A DNA stretch of 64,000 nt from NCBI GenBank assembly GCA_947501445.1, contig CANMVS010000021.1, positions 31,819 through 95,818 of the forward strand, in the 5' to 3' direction. Shown one piece after another: positions 45,316-54,073 of the stretch. The notes under the pieces were generated by a model. It saw nothing but the letters and a program-made list of their open reading frames with translations, had not been told where the DNA came from and ran no database searches. The DNA comes from an uncultured Rhizobiaceae group bacterium. Its GTDB lineage: Bacteria; Pseudomonadota; Alphaproteobacteria; Rhizobiales; Rhizobiaceae. Numbering within the stretch: the stretch's first letter is position 1; each line of letters begins with the position of its first letter. The position numbers and the translations under genes are program-made.

Positions 45316-46474
45316 CTCGATTTTTCAAAACATTCAGCCGGAACGGGCTCTCAGTTTTAATCCTTTTAACAGCAGGGCAGGCATCGCGTTGCTCGCCGAC
45401 GGTTTAACCGCTTCCGATGCCTTGTCGCATTTGGCGACGCTGGATGAGGTCGCCCAAGACACCATCCGGCATGCCCCGATCAATGCTCTTGCCTATGGTC
45501 TGATGGGTGAAATTCGATTGGCAGAAGGCGAGAGACAGACAGCTGATGCGCTTTTCGATATTGCCCTGGCTCTCTCACGGACGGAATCGAACGCGCTGCA
45601 ACGTACACTGGCACGCGCCATAGAAAGAGAGGATTACTCCGCTGCAATCGAAAAGCTCGATATCTTCTTCCGACGCTGGCCTGCGCGTTTTTCCACCTTC
45701 GCGCCCGCTATTTCGCAGCTTCTGCGCACGCCAGGCGGATATGAGACGGCGTTGTCAACGCTCGCGGCCGAGCCGCCCTGGCGTTCACAACTCCTGCAAT
45801 ATCTCGACAAGGATCCCGGGTCGATTGATCTCGCCTATCGGCTTCAGCTGGATCTGAATGGCAATAGGGAAATAACCCGTCCGCGAGAAATCGGCAGTAC
45901 GCTTTCAGGCTTGCTGCGCAACAAGCAATATGACCAGGCTTATCGTCTTTTCCTCCTGACCTTGAACGAAACCGATCGTGCGAATTATGGCTATGTGTTC
46001 AACGGTAGCTTCGATCTTGAGTCATCGGGCCGGCCGTTTGATTGGAAATTTGAAAGTCGGCCGGGTGTCAACATATCCCGCGAGGCAATGGACATTTCGG
46101 ATGGCCAGAATTTCTGGTTGAAGCTGCAATTTCTCGGCAAGCCGGTGAAGAAGGTTGATGTCGGCCAGTATCTTCATCTGCCTGCCGGGCAGTATACCCT
46201 GACTGTTGGCATCGATGCATCCGATCTGAACCTGCCCAAAGGGCTTTATATGCACATTGATTGCATTGATCCGAAAAGGGAGGTCAGCCGGATTAATGTG
46301 CCGCCTGGAAATTACCAGAACGAGACGCTGGAGGCACATTTCATGGTGCCTGACAGCATATGCAAGATGTTCCGGTTTGCTTTGGGAACCGATCTCATTG
46401 CCGAGAGTTTTCGCTATCGCTATTCGGGAATCCTGGCCATTGACAATGTGTCGCTGACACGAACCGGCTCGTGA
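45227..46474 (+). CDS. large exported or membrane-anchored protein of the EPS cluster, unknown function
   Basis: A 415-residue protein with an N-terminal hydrophobic segment (about residues 9-30) that is a signal anchor or signal peptide. A helical, TPR-like middle part (ALAYGLMGEIRLAEGERQTADALFDIALALSRT in part) is followed by a strand-rich C-terminal 150 residues that contain FNGSFDLESSGRPFDWKF and QYTLTVGIDASDLNLPKGLY, which look like a carbohydrate-binding beta-sandwich. I do not recognise a named family. The ATG 45227 is chosen for the GGGAG before it; translation would then overlap the Wzc frame by 89 bases. Context suggests a polymer-binding or assembly role. Confidence 0.65.
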   Translation: MLTATIPLKRSALTCVALVTICAIALTGLSSIFQNIQPERALSFNPFNSRAGIALLADGLTASDALSHLATLDEVAQDTIRHAPINALAYGLMGEIRLAEGERQTADALFDIALALSRTESNALQRTLARAIEREDYSAAIEKLDIFFRRWPARFSTFAPAISQLLRTPGGYETALSTLAAEPPWRSQLLQYLDKDPGSIDLAYRLQLDLNGNREITRPREIGSTLSGLLRNKQYDQAYRLFLLTLNETDRANYGYVFNGSFDLESSGRPFDWKFESRPGVNISREAMDISDGQNFWLKLQFLGKPVKKVDVGQYLHLPAGQYTLTVGIDASDLNLPKGLYMHIDCIDPKREVSRINVPPGNYQNETLEAHFMVPDSICKMFRFALGTDLIAESFRYRYSGILAIDNVSLTRTGS

Positions 46475-46479
46475 AATAG

Positions 46480-47745
46480 TTGCAGCAATCAGAGATCGAC
46501 AAGTATCTGCTTGGTGTCACACTGGTGCTGGCGCTTGTTCTTGGTGGTGGATCGGGTACCGGCCTCACCACAGACACGGTGATACAGCTTGTGGTGGCCA
46601 TCACATCCACGATTGTCTGTCTGCGTCACATGGACAGGCCGATCGACAGGCGGGTTTTCTGGTTTGCCACGGCGGCTGGCCTGGCGATTGTCCTGCAGCT
46701 TTTGCCCATCGCGACGGAAACCACGCGCGCGACGCAGGGCATTCTTCCGCACAATGTTCCACTGCCTGGCCTTGAACCCTTGACGATCAGCCTGGGTCTT
46801 GGCCGAACGGTGGAAGTTGCTGCTTATTTCCTGACGCTTTGCCTGTTTCTCGCAGCCGTGCTGAAGCTGCGCTTCGATCAGGCCTATGGATTGATCCCGT
46901 TCTTTCTTGCCGGAGTTGTTCTCAATCTGACAGCTGGCTTGATTCAGTATTCCTATTCCGGCAGGGCCATCGTTACGGACCTATTCTCATACGACCTCAA
47001 GGCGGGATTTTTCGTCAATGTCAATCATTACTCGAGCCTGATATTTACCTCCATCCCGATTGCTGTGGTCTATTTCATCGAAATGAACCGCCTGCTGGTC
47101 CTGGCGATCTATATCATATCAGCTCTGCTAATATTGCTCGCTGCCGGGTCAACGGCGGGCGTACTTATTGGTTTTGCCATAACCGTGCTCAGTTTTGTTG
47201 TGCTTTTTCAACGTAACCGGGCTGGCACCCTATCTGTCTTGTGTGGGGCTGTTTTGCTCGGCATTTATTCAGTCGGCGTCTGGGCGCGGCTTCAGGTAGA
47301 GTCTCTACAATTTGGGTACGGTCGGCTGGAGTTTGCCCGCACTACACTTGAGGGGATACGCGGCAATATTCCATTTGGAATAGGTTACGGCAATTTCGTG
47401 ATTGGCTATCCCAGCTACGAAAGAAGCGAAATGATATTTCGTACCTATGTCAATCATGCCCACAATGAATATCTTGAATTGCTTTTCGAAGGCGGCGTGG
47501 TTGCCGCGGTGTTGATTGTTGTCTTTGCGGGGCTCTTGGTGTGGCGGGTGCTGCAAACAATCCAATGGCCGCTTCACAAGGCGGCGACGCTGGCCATCTT
47601 GTTCATCCTTATCCACAGCGTGGTCGACTACCCCTTGCGTACGCTGGGGGTTGCCTTTCCATTTGCACTGTTTACAGCGTTTTTGTTTCATCGCGGACCT
47701 GACAAGTCTGCGGTATCCCCGGCTGGTGAGGTGATAGTCGAATAG
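46480..47745 (+). CDS. O-antigen ligase/polymerase family protein (Wzy_C/WaaL-like)
   Basis: A 421-residue membrane protein with about 11 hydrophobic segments. The diagnostic Wzy_C part includes GIGYGNFVIGYPSYERSEM and YVNHAHNEYLELLFEGGVVAA, where NxHNxxLxxxxExG is the signature of ligases and polymerases such as WaaL and EpsL-type proteins. A LFSYDLKAGFFVNVNHYSSLIF loop near residue 165 fits the 'NrNhyA' type motif. It could polymerise repeat units or ligate polymer to an acceptor. The start is a TTG six bases after the preceding stop; no ATG is near. It ends the first block of the cluster. Confidence 0.88.
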   Translation: MQQSEIDKYLLGVTLVLALVLGGGSGTGLTTDTVIQLVVAITSTIVCLRHMDRPIDRRVFWFATAAGLAIVLQLLPIATETTRATQGILPHNVPLPGLEPLTISLGLGRTVEVAAYFLTLCLFLAAVLKLRFDQAYGLIPFFLAGVVLNLTAGLIQYSYSGRAIVTDLFSYDLKAGFFVNVNHYSSLIFTSIPIAVVYFIEMNRLLVLAIYIISALLILLAAGSTAGVLIGFAITVLSFVVLFQRNRAGTLSVLCGAVLLGIYSVGVWARLQVESLQFGYGRLEFARTTLEGIRGNIPFGIGYGNFVIGYPSYERSEMIFRTYVNHAHNEYLELLFEGGVVAAVLIVVFAGLLVWRVLQTIQWPLHKAATLAILFILIHSVVDYPLRTLGVAFPFALFTAFLFHRGPDKSAVSPAGEVIVE

Positions 47746-48649
47746 AATGCGGGCACAATTGCGGTTCCGCTGGCAAGCCAATATTAGCTATTGGTTCCGA
47801 GGCGGCATTCAACTTTTGGACATACGTCAATCTGGATGGCTAACTATTCAAAATTCTTGTTATAGCACAGCTAAATTGAACGTTTTTGCTTGTCGCAATT
47901 GTGCAATTTTTTCGTTCCGCTATTTGGAACATGCGACAGCGGCTGGGTTGCCGAACGGGGCGCAAATGCTGAAGATTACAACACAATTCGTTGTTAAATG
48001 TGAAAAGACATTCTTGGCTGAAAAGCCACAAGGCTTCGGCATGTGTATCATACCACCGGGCAAGAAAGTCTTTATCGTGCAACACCGCAACGCCCTTGAA
48101 CGCGAGTACGAGTTTACATTGGGAACCTATGAGCCAGTTGCGCCGTAGTACGCCCGCAACAACGCCAGAACCGGCACAAAACAACTGTGCGACACAGAAT
48201 GTTCGGGAGCGTTGGGGTGGGCGCTCGCGCCGTCTGTGACAGGACGCTTCCGTGGAACCCAATCGGAACGGTCTGGATGCAATTCGCCTGCTCCCACTTT
48301 TCGGATGCCGGTGGTAGGAAATCTTGGACAAATGCTGGAAAGAGATCGAATTCAGTGGCTAGGGCATCAAAATTTTTTGGCCCGCAAACCCGTATGTTCG
48401 AAATTGCCGCGCGTGATTTCATCCGCCACCTCGCTTGGAAAACGACATATGTTTTTCCCGCCGATACATCGACAGAAAATTATGTCGGTCTTGCAATAAT
48501 CCGGGTTGCGGCCGCTCGACGCACCTACCAAAGACACATGTCCATCCACCGCATACATCGCCGCTTTTTTGCTCTTGCCTGAATTTTGTCTGGGGTAAAA
48601 CCCAACGCTCGATATCGTACTGTATGGCTGTTCCCTATCGGGGCAGTAC
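47746..48649. other. 904-bp gap inside the island, no intact gene recognised
   Basis: Short frames run on both strands but none shows a domain. On the plus strand near 48251 a fragment reads NRNGLDAIRLLPL, reminiscent of the start of acyltransferase_3 proteins, but it breaks within 25 codons. A small frame from 47968 (LPNGAQMLKITTQF...) is possible but unsupported. The gap separates the export/regulation block from the assembly block and may contain a remnant gene and the promoter for the second block. Confidence 0.45.
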
Positions 48650-49639
48650 GTGAACCTGAGGCCAATGATTTCCCCCATTGATTTCCATTTTGATGGAAGT
48701 AACCGCACTGAAGCGTTTTCGGCGCTCCTCCGGTTCTATCCTAATTATTCAGTATTGCGACGAACTCTGAAAGTTCTGAATGCACTTAACCAGTTGGGGC
48801 CGCAAAAGCGCCCGCGAAATATGGATCATCTGGACCGTATTGGTCGCTCCCTGCCGGAGTTAGGTGCCGGTCGATCTCGATCGTTTCTACTCCACAAAGT
48901 CAATCAAAATGGAAGAATTTACCTTCTCGATCAGGATGTTTTCGGCCAGCTCTGTTCAGTAATAAAACTGGCTGTTAACGAAGAAACGGCCAAGGGAATT
49001 CGCCGCGAAGCCGATGTTTTGGGAGCTTTGGCAGGCCGCACCGAATTCAAAATTCCGAGGGTTCTTGCACTCGAATCATGGGATGGAGGTTGCTTTCTTA
49101 GAATGAGTGCTGCTCCGCATGAATTTCTGGTACACAACAAGTCTCGCACTCCACCGGAAGCGCTTTTTCAAGCTATTGCTGCGCTGCGTCCTGAAACCAC
49201 ACCCAAAGCAGTGCCGGCCAGAAACTTCGAAAGCTGGCAGTCCGCCCGAAAACGTATCCGAACGGCCGAAATATGTGAGATTGCCAGCGAGATTAGAGCA
49301 GATGATGAATTCGATGCCGCTGCGGCTCATGGGGATTTGGGATCTGAGAACGTGTTTAGCCGCCTCCCGGCTCAAGCTGTTTGTGATTTCACAATAATTG
49401 ACTGGGAATGTTTCTGTGAGACAGCCCCCGCATTGACCGACAGGGTTGGATTTTGGCTCGGACGCCATCACTTGGCACTTAAAGGCTGGTTTCGAACAAG
49501 TCCCGGTGAATTGGCCCGCGCGTTTTTGGCAGAATTCGAACGTGCTCCCGGCGGTCGACACGCTGCAGTCCTGGCGCTGTTGTATTTGGCCGGGTCAGGT
49601 ATCGACTTGGCATGCAAACTCACTGGAGACAGTAAGTGA
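48650..49639 (+). CDS. aminoglycoside phosphotransferase (APH)-fold kinase
   Basis: A 329-residue protein. The C-terminal lobe has the APH/choline-kinase catalytic loop AAHGDLGSENVFSRL (HGDLxxxN) near residue 232 and the metal-binding Asp in FTIIDWECF near residue 253. The N-terminal lobe (SVIKLAVNEETAKGIRREADVLGAL) holds the ATP-binding Lys-Glu pair. This fold phosphorylates small molecules such as choline, homoserine or sugars. In a polysaccharide cluster it could phosphorylate a substituent or an activated alcohol; its substrate is unknown. The start is GTG 48650 or ATG 48665. It overlaps the next gene by four bases. Confidence 0.75.
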   Translation: MNLRPMISPIDFHFDGSNRTEAFSALLRFYPNYSVLRRTLKVLNALNQLGPQKRPRNMDHLDRIGRSLPELGAGRSRSFLLHKVNQNGRIYLLDQDVFGQLCSVIKLAVNEETAKGIRREADVLGALAGRTEFKIPRVLALESWDGGCFLRMSAAPHEFLVHNKSRTPPEALFQAIAALRPETTPKAVPARNFESWQSARKRIRTAEICEIASEIRADDEFDAAAAHGDLGSENVFSRLPAQAVCDFTIIDWECFCETAPALTDRVGFWLGRHHLALKGWFRTSPGELARAFLAEFERAPGGRHAAVLALLYLAGSGIDLACKLTGDSK

Positions 49640-50706
49640 TCCTCAACGACAACATTGTGTTTGAACTGCAGCATGTGGGTGGCGTGTCGAAATACTGGTC
49701 AAAGACCATCGCCCGGCTCGATGATTCGGAACGAGACATAGCATTTCTTGAGGGGCCAGATGTGATGGAGAATATATTCCGCGCTGAGATGGTGCTAACA
49801 AAACCAATCATGGTGGAAAGAGGCCGTCCGGCACTACGCCGGTTCACTGGATCAAAGTCGCGTGCCGAGGTTTTCCATTCTAGCTATTACCGAATCTCGC
49901 GCCGTGCCCGCGCCAATGTGTTAACTATCCACGACTTCATGAACGAAATGTTTCCCTCGAGCTTCCGCGACCCAATTTTGGCGCAATTGAAGAAGCGTGC
50001 TTGCCGTCATGCTACAGCCATCGCCGTGGTGTCACAACGAACGAAACTGGATTTGCTGCGCCACTACCCCTTTGTCGACCCGGGCCGGGTACATGTCACC
50101 TACAACGGCGTGGACGACGAATTTTACCCTGAAGTGTTCTCCGCGACCTTTGCTGCTGGACCAGAGACCCTAATTCCGAGAGGCTATTTCCTTTACGTCG
50201 GCACGCGCGGGCACTGCAAGAATTTCCCCTATGTACTCAAGATATTATCGGAGGCTCGATCCTCGGGTCTCGAGTTGCCGCTGATCATGGTAGGTGGCGG
50301 GCCGCTGTTGGAAGCTGAATGGGTTCTGGCTGAGGCGCAAGGGTTACCGCGCGATACAATCCGCCACATTCACGGCCTGCCCGACACCACGCTGCGTCGA
50401 CTTTATTCCAATTGTACGGCGCTGCTAATTCCGTCGATTTATGAGGGCTTCGGTCTACCGGCTGCCGAGGCCGCCCGCTGTGGCGCACTGGTTCTCACGG
50501 CCCGTGGTTCAGCACTGGATGAGATCGTCGGAGAGACAGATTTCGCCTTCGACCTGTGCCGCAAGGGTGAACCTGCGCGGGTGCTGACACTGGGACTCGA
50601 TTCTGCCGCGGCCGAGGCCGAACGGGTGCGGATTCAGAGGCGCTCGGCAATGTTCGATTGGGATGCTTCCGCTGCCAGGCTGATGGAGATTTATGATGGG
50701 CTTTGA
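49636..50706 (+). CDS. family 4 glycosyltransferase (GT-B fold)
   Basis: A 356-residue glycosyltransferase. The acceptor-side N-terminal domain starts LNDNIVFELQHVGGVSKYW; the C-terminal donor-binding domain has YFLYVGTRGHCKNFPYVLK, then PSIYEGFGLPAAEAARCGALVL, in which the E-x7-E motif EGFGLPAAE binds the nucleotide sugar. HGLPDTTLRRLYSN is also typical of GT4 enzymes that add mannose, glucose or related sugars. Starts at GTG 49636, overlapping the kinase stop, and its end overlaps the next glycosyltransferase by 14 bases, so the three are translationally coupled. Confidence 0.92.
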   Translation: MILNDNIVFELQHVGGVSKYWSKTIARLDDSERDIAFLEGPDVMENIFRAEMVLTKPIMVERGRPALRRFTGSKSRAEVFHSSYYRISRRARANVLTIHDFMNEMFPSSFRDPILAQLKKRACRHATAIAVVSQRTKLDLLRHYPFVDPGRVHVTYNGVDDEFYPEVFSATFAAGPETLIPRGYFLYVGTRGHCKNFPYVLKILSEARSSGLELPLIMVGGGPLLEAEWVLAEAQGLPRDTIRHIHGLPDTTLRRLYSNCTALLIPSIYEGFGLPAAEAARCGALVLTARGSALDEIVGETDFAFDLCRKGEPARVLTLGLDSAAAEAERVRIQRRSAMFDWDASAARLMEIYDGL

Positions 50707-51553
50707 TGCTCAGGAGCGCGCGGCGAATCTGCCGATCACAGCGGTAATCCTGACAAAGAACGAGGAAGAAACAGTTGAAGGTGCAATCGCCTCGGCACAG
50801 ACCGATTGTGCGGAGGTGGTGGTGCTCGACAGTTTTAGCACCGACCGCACGGTGGAACGGTCGCAAGCCTGCGGTGCGCGGGTGGTTCAGAATGTTTTTG
50901 AGGGTTACGCCAGCCAGCGCAATTTTGCTCTCCATGAGATGAAAAAGGCGACGGATTGGGTTTTCTTTATCGACGCCGACGAGCGAATCTCGCCGGAGTT
51001 GATTGCCGAGCTCAGGTGTAATTTCGCCCGACTGTCTGCAAGTGCAGGATTGGTCTATGTGCGCCGCAAGGACATATTCGAGGGCCGTTGGATCAGGCGC
51101 AGCTCGGGCTATCCTACTTGGTTCGGGCGGCTCTGCTATGCGCCCTCAGTCCAAGTACAGCGCGAGATCAACGAGGAATATCACTGTACCCGCGCTACGG
51201 CGCAACTTGGCGAACACCTCATCCACTATCCCTTCGCCAAAGGACTGAGCCACTGGCTCGACAGGCACAATCGCTACTCCACGGCTGAGGCTATGACAAA
51301 GGCGCAGGGCAATGCAAGCGATCCGCAACTGATTTTCTCGCTTGATCCAGGAATGAGGCGGAAGGGATTAAAACAGGTCTATATGGGCCTACCGTTCCGG
51401 CCGCTGGCGGGTTTCCTTTACCTTTACATTGTGAGGGGTGGCTTCCTGGACGGAAGGCCCGGTCTGCGCTATGCGATGTTGCGGGCGTTCTACGAGTTAA
51501 TGATCTCTATCAAGCTCGACGAGATTCGCACGTCAAAAACCGGCGGAGCATAG
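50693..51553 (+). CDS. family 2 glycosyltransferase (WaaE/KdtX-like)
   Basis: A 286-residue GT2 enzyme. ITAVILTKNEEETVEGAI opens the fold, VVVLDSFSTDRTVE binds the nucleotide, and WVFFIDADERIS contains the metal-binding DxD. The later YPTWFGRLCYAPSV and EHLIHYPFAKGLSHWLDRHNRYSTAEA are the conserved features of the WaaE/KdtX group, which in enteric bacteria adds beta-1,4-glucose to the lipopolysaccharide core. A C-terminal hydrophobic stretch (PLAGFLYLYIVRGGFLDG) suggests peripheral membrane association. Start codon is one of two adjacent ATG codons. Confidence 0.9.
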   Translation: MMGFDAQERAANLPITAVILTKNEEETVEGAIASAQTDCAEVVVLDSFSTDRTVERSQACGARVVQNVFEGYASQRNFALHEMKKATDWVFFIDADERISPELIAELRCNFARLSASAGLVYVRRKDIFEGRWIRRSSGYPTWFGRLCYAPSVQVQREINEEYHCTRATAQLGEHLIHYPFAKGLSHWLDRHNRYSTAEAMTKAQGNASDPQLIFSLDPGMRRKGLKQVYMGLPFRPLAGFLYLYIVRGGFLDGRPGLRYAMLRAFYELMISIKLDEIRTSKTGGA

Positions 51554-51573
51554 GGCATGAGGCGCGCAAATTG

Positions 51574-52182
51574 ATGGCACGTGCCAAATATCTGGTCGTG
51601 CTGGGGCCGGATGGAAGTGGCAAGACCACTGTGGCGGATGCGCTTGCCAAAGTGCTGGCGGCCAAAGGGCGACCGGTCGCCCGGCTCAACTTCTGCTTCA
51701 AAATCATGCCGCCGATTTCACGAGTGTTGGGACGGCGCCAGTGCAAAACCGCTTCCGAGGGGCAGCACGATTCTGGCATGGTCAAGCCGCTCCAGCGTGG
51801 AAGGGCGATTATCCTGGCCTGTTGGTATGGCCTTGATCACCTGCTGGGGCATTTACGGATTTGGTCCGGACCGAAGGGTGAGGTGGTGATCTTCGCTCGT
51901 TCCTATCATGATTTCCTTTACCAGCGCGCTTATTTGAACCTACCTGAAGCGATTCCGCGGTTGTTCCTCGCGCTCGGTCCACAGCCTGATCTGGTGGCGA
52001 CGCCGCTGCGCGATCCGCAGGCGATCCACGACATGAAACCGGAACTGACGATCACAGAGATCGCCGATCAATATGCCCGTATCACCGGGCGGCTCGAACG
52101 TTATGGCAACTTCGCGGAAATCGATGCCTCGGACGGGGTGCCCCTGACCGTCGTTCGGCTTGGCGAGAAGGCAAGGCTGTGA
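51574..52182 (+). CDS. P-loop kinase of thymidylate-kinase fold
   Basis: A protein of about 202 residues with a clear Walker A, VVLGPDGSGKTTVADALAKVL (residues about 6-20), and a later IFARSYHDFLYQRAY stretch that takes the place of the DRYxxS motif of thymidylate kinases. It lacks the rest of the dTMP kinase signature and has no role in DNA precursor synthesis by context. Similar P-loop proteins occur in capsule clusters beside nucleotidyltransferase-fold proteins. It starts at ATG 51574, a TTG stands one codon earlier, and it overlaps the flippase gene by four bases. Confidence 0.75.
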   Translation: MARAKYLVVLGPDGSGKTTVADALAKVLAAKGRPVARLNFCFKIMPPISRVLGRRQCKTASEGQHDSGMVKPLQRGRAIILACWYGLDHLLGHLRIWSGPKGEVVIFARSYHDFLYQRAYLNLPEAIPRLFLALGPQPDLVATPLRDPQAIHDMKPELTITEIADQYARITGRLERYGNFAEIDASDGVPLTVVRLGEKARL

Positions 52183-53378
52183 GGGTTTCAAACGTGTTCC
52201 TCCCAGTGGGCGAACAGCTGTTTGCCAGCGCCTTCACATTCTTCCTCTTCGTTGTGGCAGCGCGGATACTGGCACCCGAGGCACTGTCGGTCTATTCCGC
52301 TTATTTCAGTCTCTGCCAATCGTTTTCCTTCTTTCTGATGGGGCTGGTGCTGGTCCCTGTGGCTTCTTCCACCGGCTCCCAAGTGGATAAGCAGCTGGGT
52401 ATCTCGGTGACGATGTTGGTGATTCTGCTCGGAGCCTTCGCCTTGGTCAGCCCGTTGGCGATGGGTCTCTTTGGCAGTTTCGACGGGCGAATCGGAGTCG
52501 CGACTTGGGCGATGGCTGTAGTATTTTTTACTTCACAGTGCCTATATGAATCTGCGCGTTGGCTCACCATTCGGCTGCGAGGTGCACGCACGGCACTGCC
52601 TGTGACGGTGGCTCGTTTCGCCTTGTTTTTCGGCACACTGTTCTGGCTCGGATCGGGGCGGCTCGACGGAACCGGTTTCGCGCTAACCCAGGTTGCGGCG
52701 AACCTCACTGCGACGCTGTGCTACGGGCTTAGGCTCGGGACGCGCCTGCGCCAGATCGAGCCGCGCCTGCCTGACCGTAGCGCATTACGCCACTTTGCAA
52801 CATTCGGCAATTCTACCGCAACTTTTGCCACCAATTTTGCTGCGGTCACGTTGATCGACCGGGCCTGGGGCGGGGTGGGGTTGGCAGCATTCCAGACGAT
52901 ACGCTCTGCTACCAACCCGATCGGGCTGATCAGCCAAGTCATCGATAATCATTTCTCAGCCGACCTGGCGCGATCAGAACGCGCCATTGCCTTCGGACTG
53001 TATCGCATTGTCACTGCGCTTGCTGTTACCTCGGTGCTGGTTGCTCTTGCGATCGCGATTGCGCCGTTAGCAACAACGCTGGTGCTGGGCGAGAGCTTTG
53101 GAGTTTGGTGGCCACTTTTTCCGGTGATGCTGCTTGCCTCCCTTGCTCACGCGGTCACCCGCCCGATCTTTGTCAATTGGCGGTTGGCAGATAATATACG
53201 CGCGCTCAACCTTTATTCTGTTTTGCTGATCTGTGTCGTGATGCCAATTATGATCACTCTGGGGGAGACTGGGCAGACTCTAGCCATGGTGGTGCTCTTC
53301 GCCGCTCAACCTTTCGCCAGTTTCCTGCCACGGGTGCTCGAACATCGTGCTGTTGTTGCTGGGAAAGCTCGCACTTGA
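52179..53378 (+). CDS. oligosaccharide flippase (Wzx-like, MATE/MVF superfamily)
   Basis: A 399-residue integral membrane protein with about 11-12 hydrophobic segments spread along its whole length. The N-terminal NVFLPVGEQLFASAFTFFLFVVAARILAPEALSVYSAYFS (in part) and the central PIGLISQVIDNHFSADLARSER are of the kind seen in polysaccharide flippases of PF01943/PF13440 type. It would move the lipid-linked repeat unit to the periplasmic face. GTG start overlapping the kinase stop, and a four-base overlap with the next gene; the whole block 48650-55581 is thus tightly coupled. Assignment rests on topology and position. Confidence 0.8.
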   Translation: MRVSNVFLPVGEQLFASAFTFFLFVVAARILAPEALSVYSAYFSLCQSFSFFLMGLVLVPVASSTGSQVDKQLGISVTMLVILLGAFALVSPLAMGLFGSFDGRIGVATWAMAVVFFTSQCLYESARWLTIRLRGARTALPVTVARFALFFGTLFWLGSGRLDGTGFALTQVAANLTATLCYGLRLGTRLRQIEPRLPDRSALRHFATFGNSTATFATNFAAVTLIDRAWGGVGLAAFQTIRSATNPIGLISQVIDNHFSADLARSERAIAFGLYRIVTALAVTSVLVALAIAIAPLATTLVLGESFGVWWPLFPVMLLASLAHAVTRPIFVNWRLADNIRALNLYSVLLICVVMPIMITLGETGQTLAMVVLFAAQPFASFLPRVLEHRAVVAGKART

Positions 53379-54073
53379 GTCGGCCCGAAACAATGATGCA
53401 GGCTTCCGATCTACTCAAACGCGTTTTTGCCGGATTGCGTGCGGCAAAGTTGCCCTTCGTGGTGTTGCGCAACTACAAACTTCTCCCCGATGAATGGGAG
53501 AATGATATCGATATACTGGTTGGTTCCGCAGATCTCGAGAGTGTGCATGCAATTGTGTTGGAGACAATCCAGGCAGCAACCCGGACCAATACAATACATG
53601 TTATGTGCCGAATTAACTTCCGCGCCACCCGGTACACCTGCGCGGACCGGGAGCTTCATATAGATCTCTATTCAGCGATGAGTAAGGGCTGGGCCACCTA
53701 TGCAGATACAGCCGCGATACTTGACGCTCGCAGGCACGCGCATGCTCTGTTTGACGTGCCGACAGAACCGCACGAGTTGCTTCTGATCGCCGCCAAGGAA
53801 CTGTTCGCCTATGGTGAGATCCGCGCCCGTTACCACCGGCACTTTGCCGGTCATGATCCTGAGTTAGCCCACTCTGCCGCCGTATCTGTTTTCGGCCGCT
53901 TCATGACGGCAGCCGGGTTGACGCTAGTCGCGGCTGCTATGGTCAACCCCACAGTAAAGGGCCGCCCCGCTTTGAAGATGTGCACGCTGGTGCGCCCCGA
54001 ACAGGCACTGCGCTGGGCTGTAATGCGTCGAAACCGCTGGACGGTTCTGCCCGCCACCCGGGGGGGGGGATGA
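53375..54073 (+). CDS. nucleotidyltransferase-fold protein (NTP_transf_5-like)
   Basis: A 232-residue protein whose core is FVVLRNYKLLPDEWENDIDILVGSADLESVHA (in part); the ENDIDILV motif holds the two Asp of the nucleotidyltransferase superfamily, and ELHIDLYSA supplies a third acidic residue. This is the pattern of 'uncharacterised nucleotidyltransferase' PF14907-type proteins common in polysaccharide and peptide clusters. Its reaction is unknown. The last codons run through a ten-G tract (CGGGGGGGGGGA) before TGA, so its C-terminus depends on that tract. It overlaps the polymerase start in the ATGA arrangement. Confidence 0.72.
   Translation: MSRPETMMQASDLLKRVFAGLRAAKLPFVVLRNYKLLPDEWENDIDILVGSADLESVHAIVLETIQAATRTNTIHVMCRINFRATRYTCADRELHIDLYSAMSKGWATYADTAAILDARRHAHALFDVPTEPHELLLIAAKELFAYGEIRARYHRHFAGHDPELAHSAAVSVFGRFMTAAGLTLVAAAMVNPTVKGRPALKMCTLVRPEQALRWAVMRRNRWTVLPATRGGG
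54060..54069 (+). repeat. G10 homopolymer tract at a gene junction
   Basis: Ten consecutive G directly before the ATGA that ends the nucleotidyltransferase gene and starts the polymerase gene. One added G would put the two genes in a single reading frame; other length changes would alter the C-terminus and the spacing of the only G-rich sequence before the polymerase start. Confidence 0.85.

Noticed and set aside
48187..48708. Overlapping frames on both strands in the 904-bp island gap, including NRNGLDAIRLLPL
   Set aside because: The acyltransferase_3-like start breaks after about 25 codons and the other frames show no domain; not enough for a gene or a named pseudogene.
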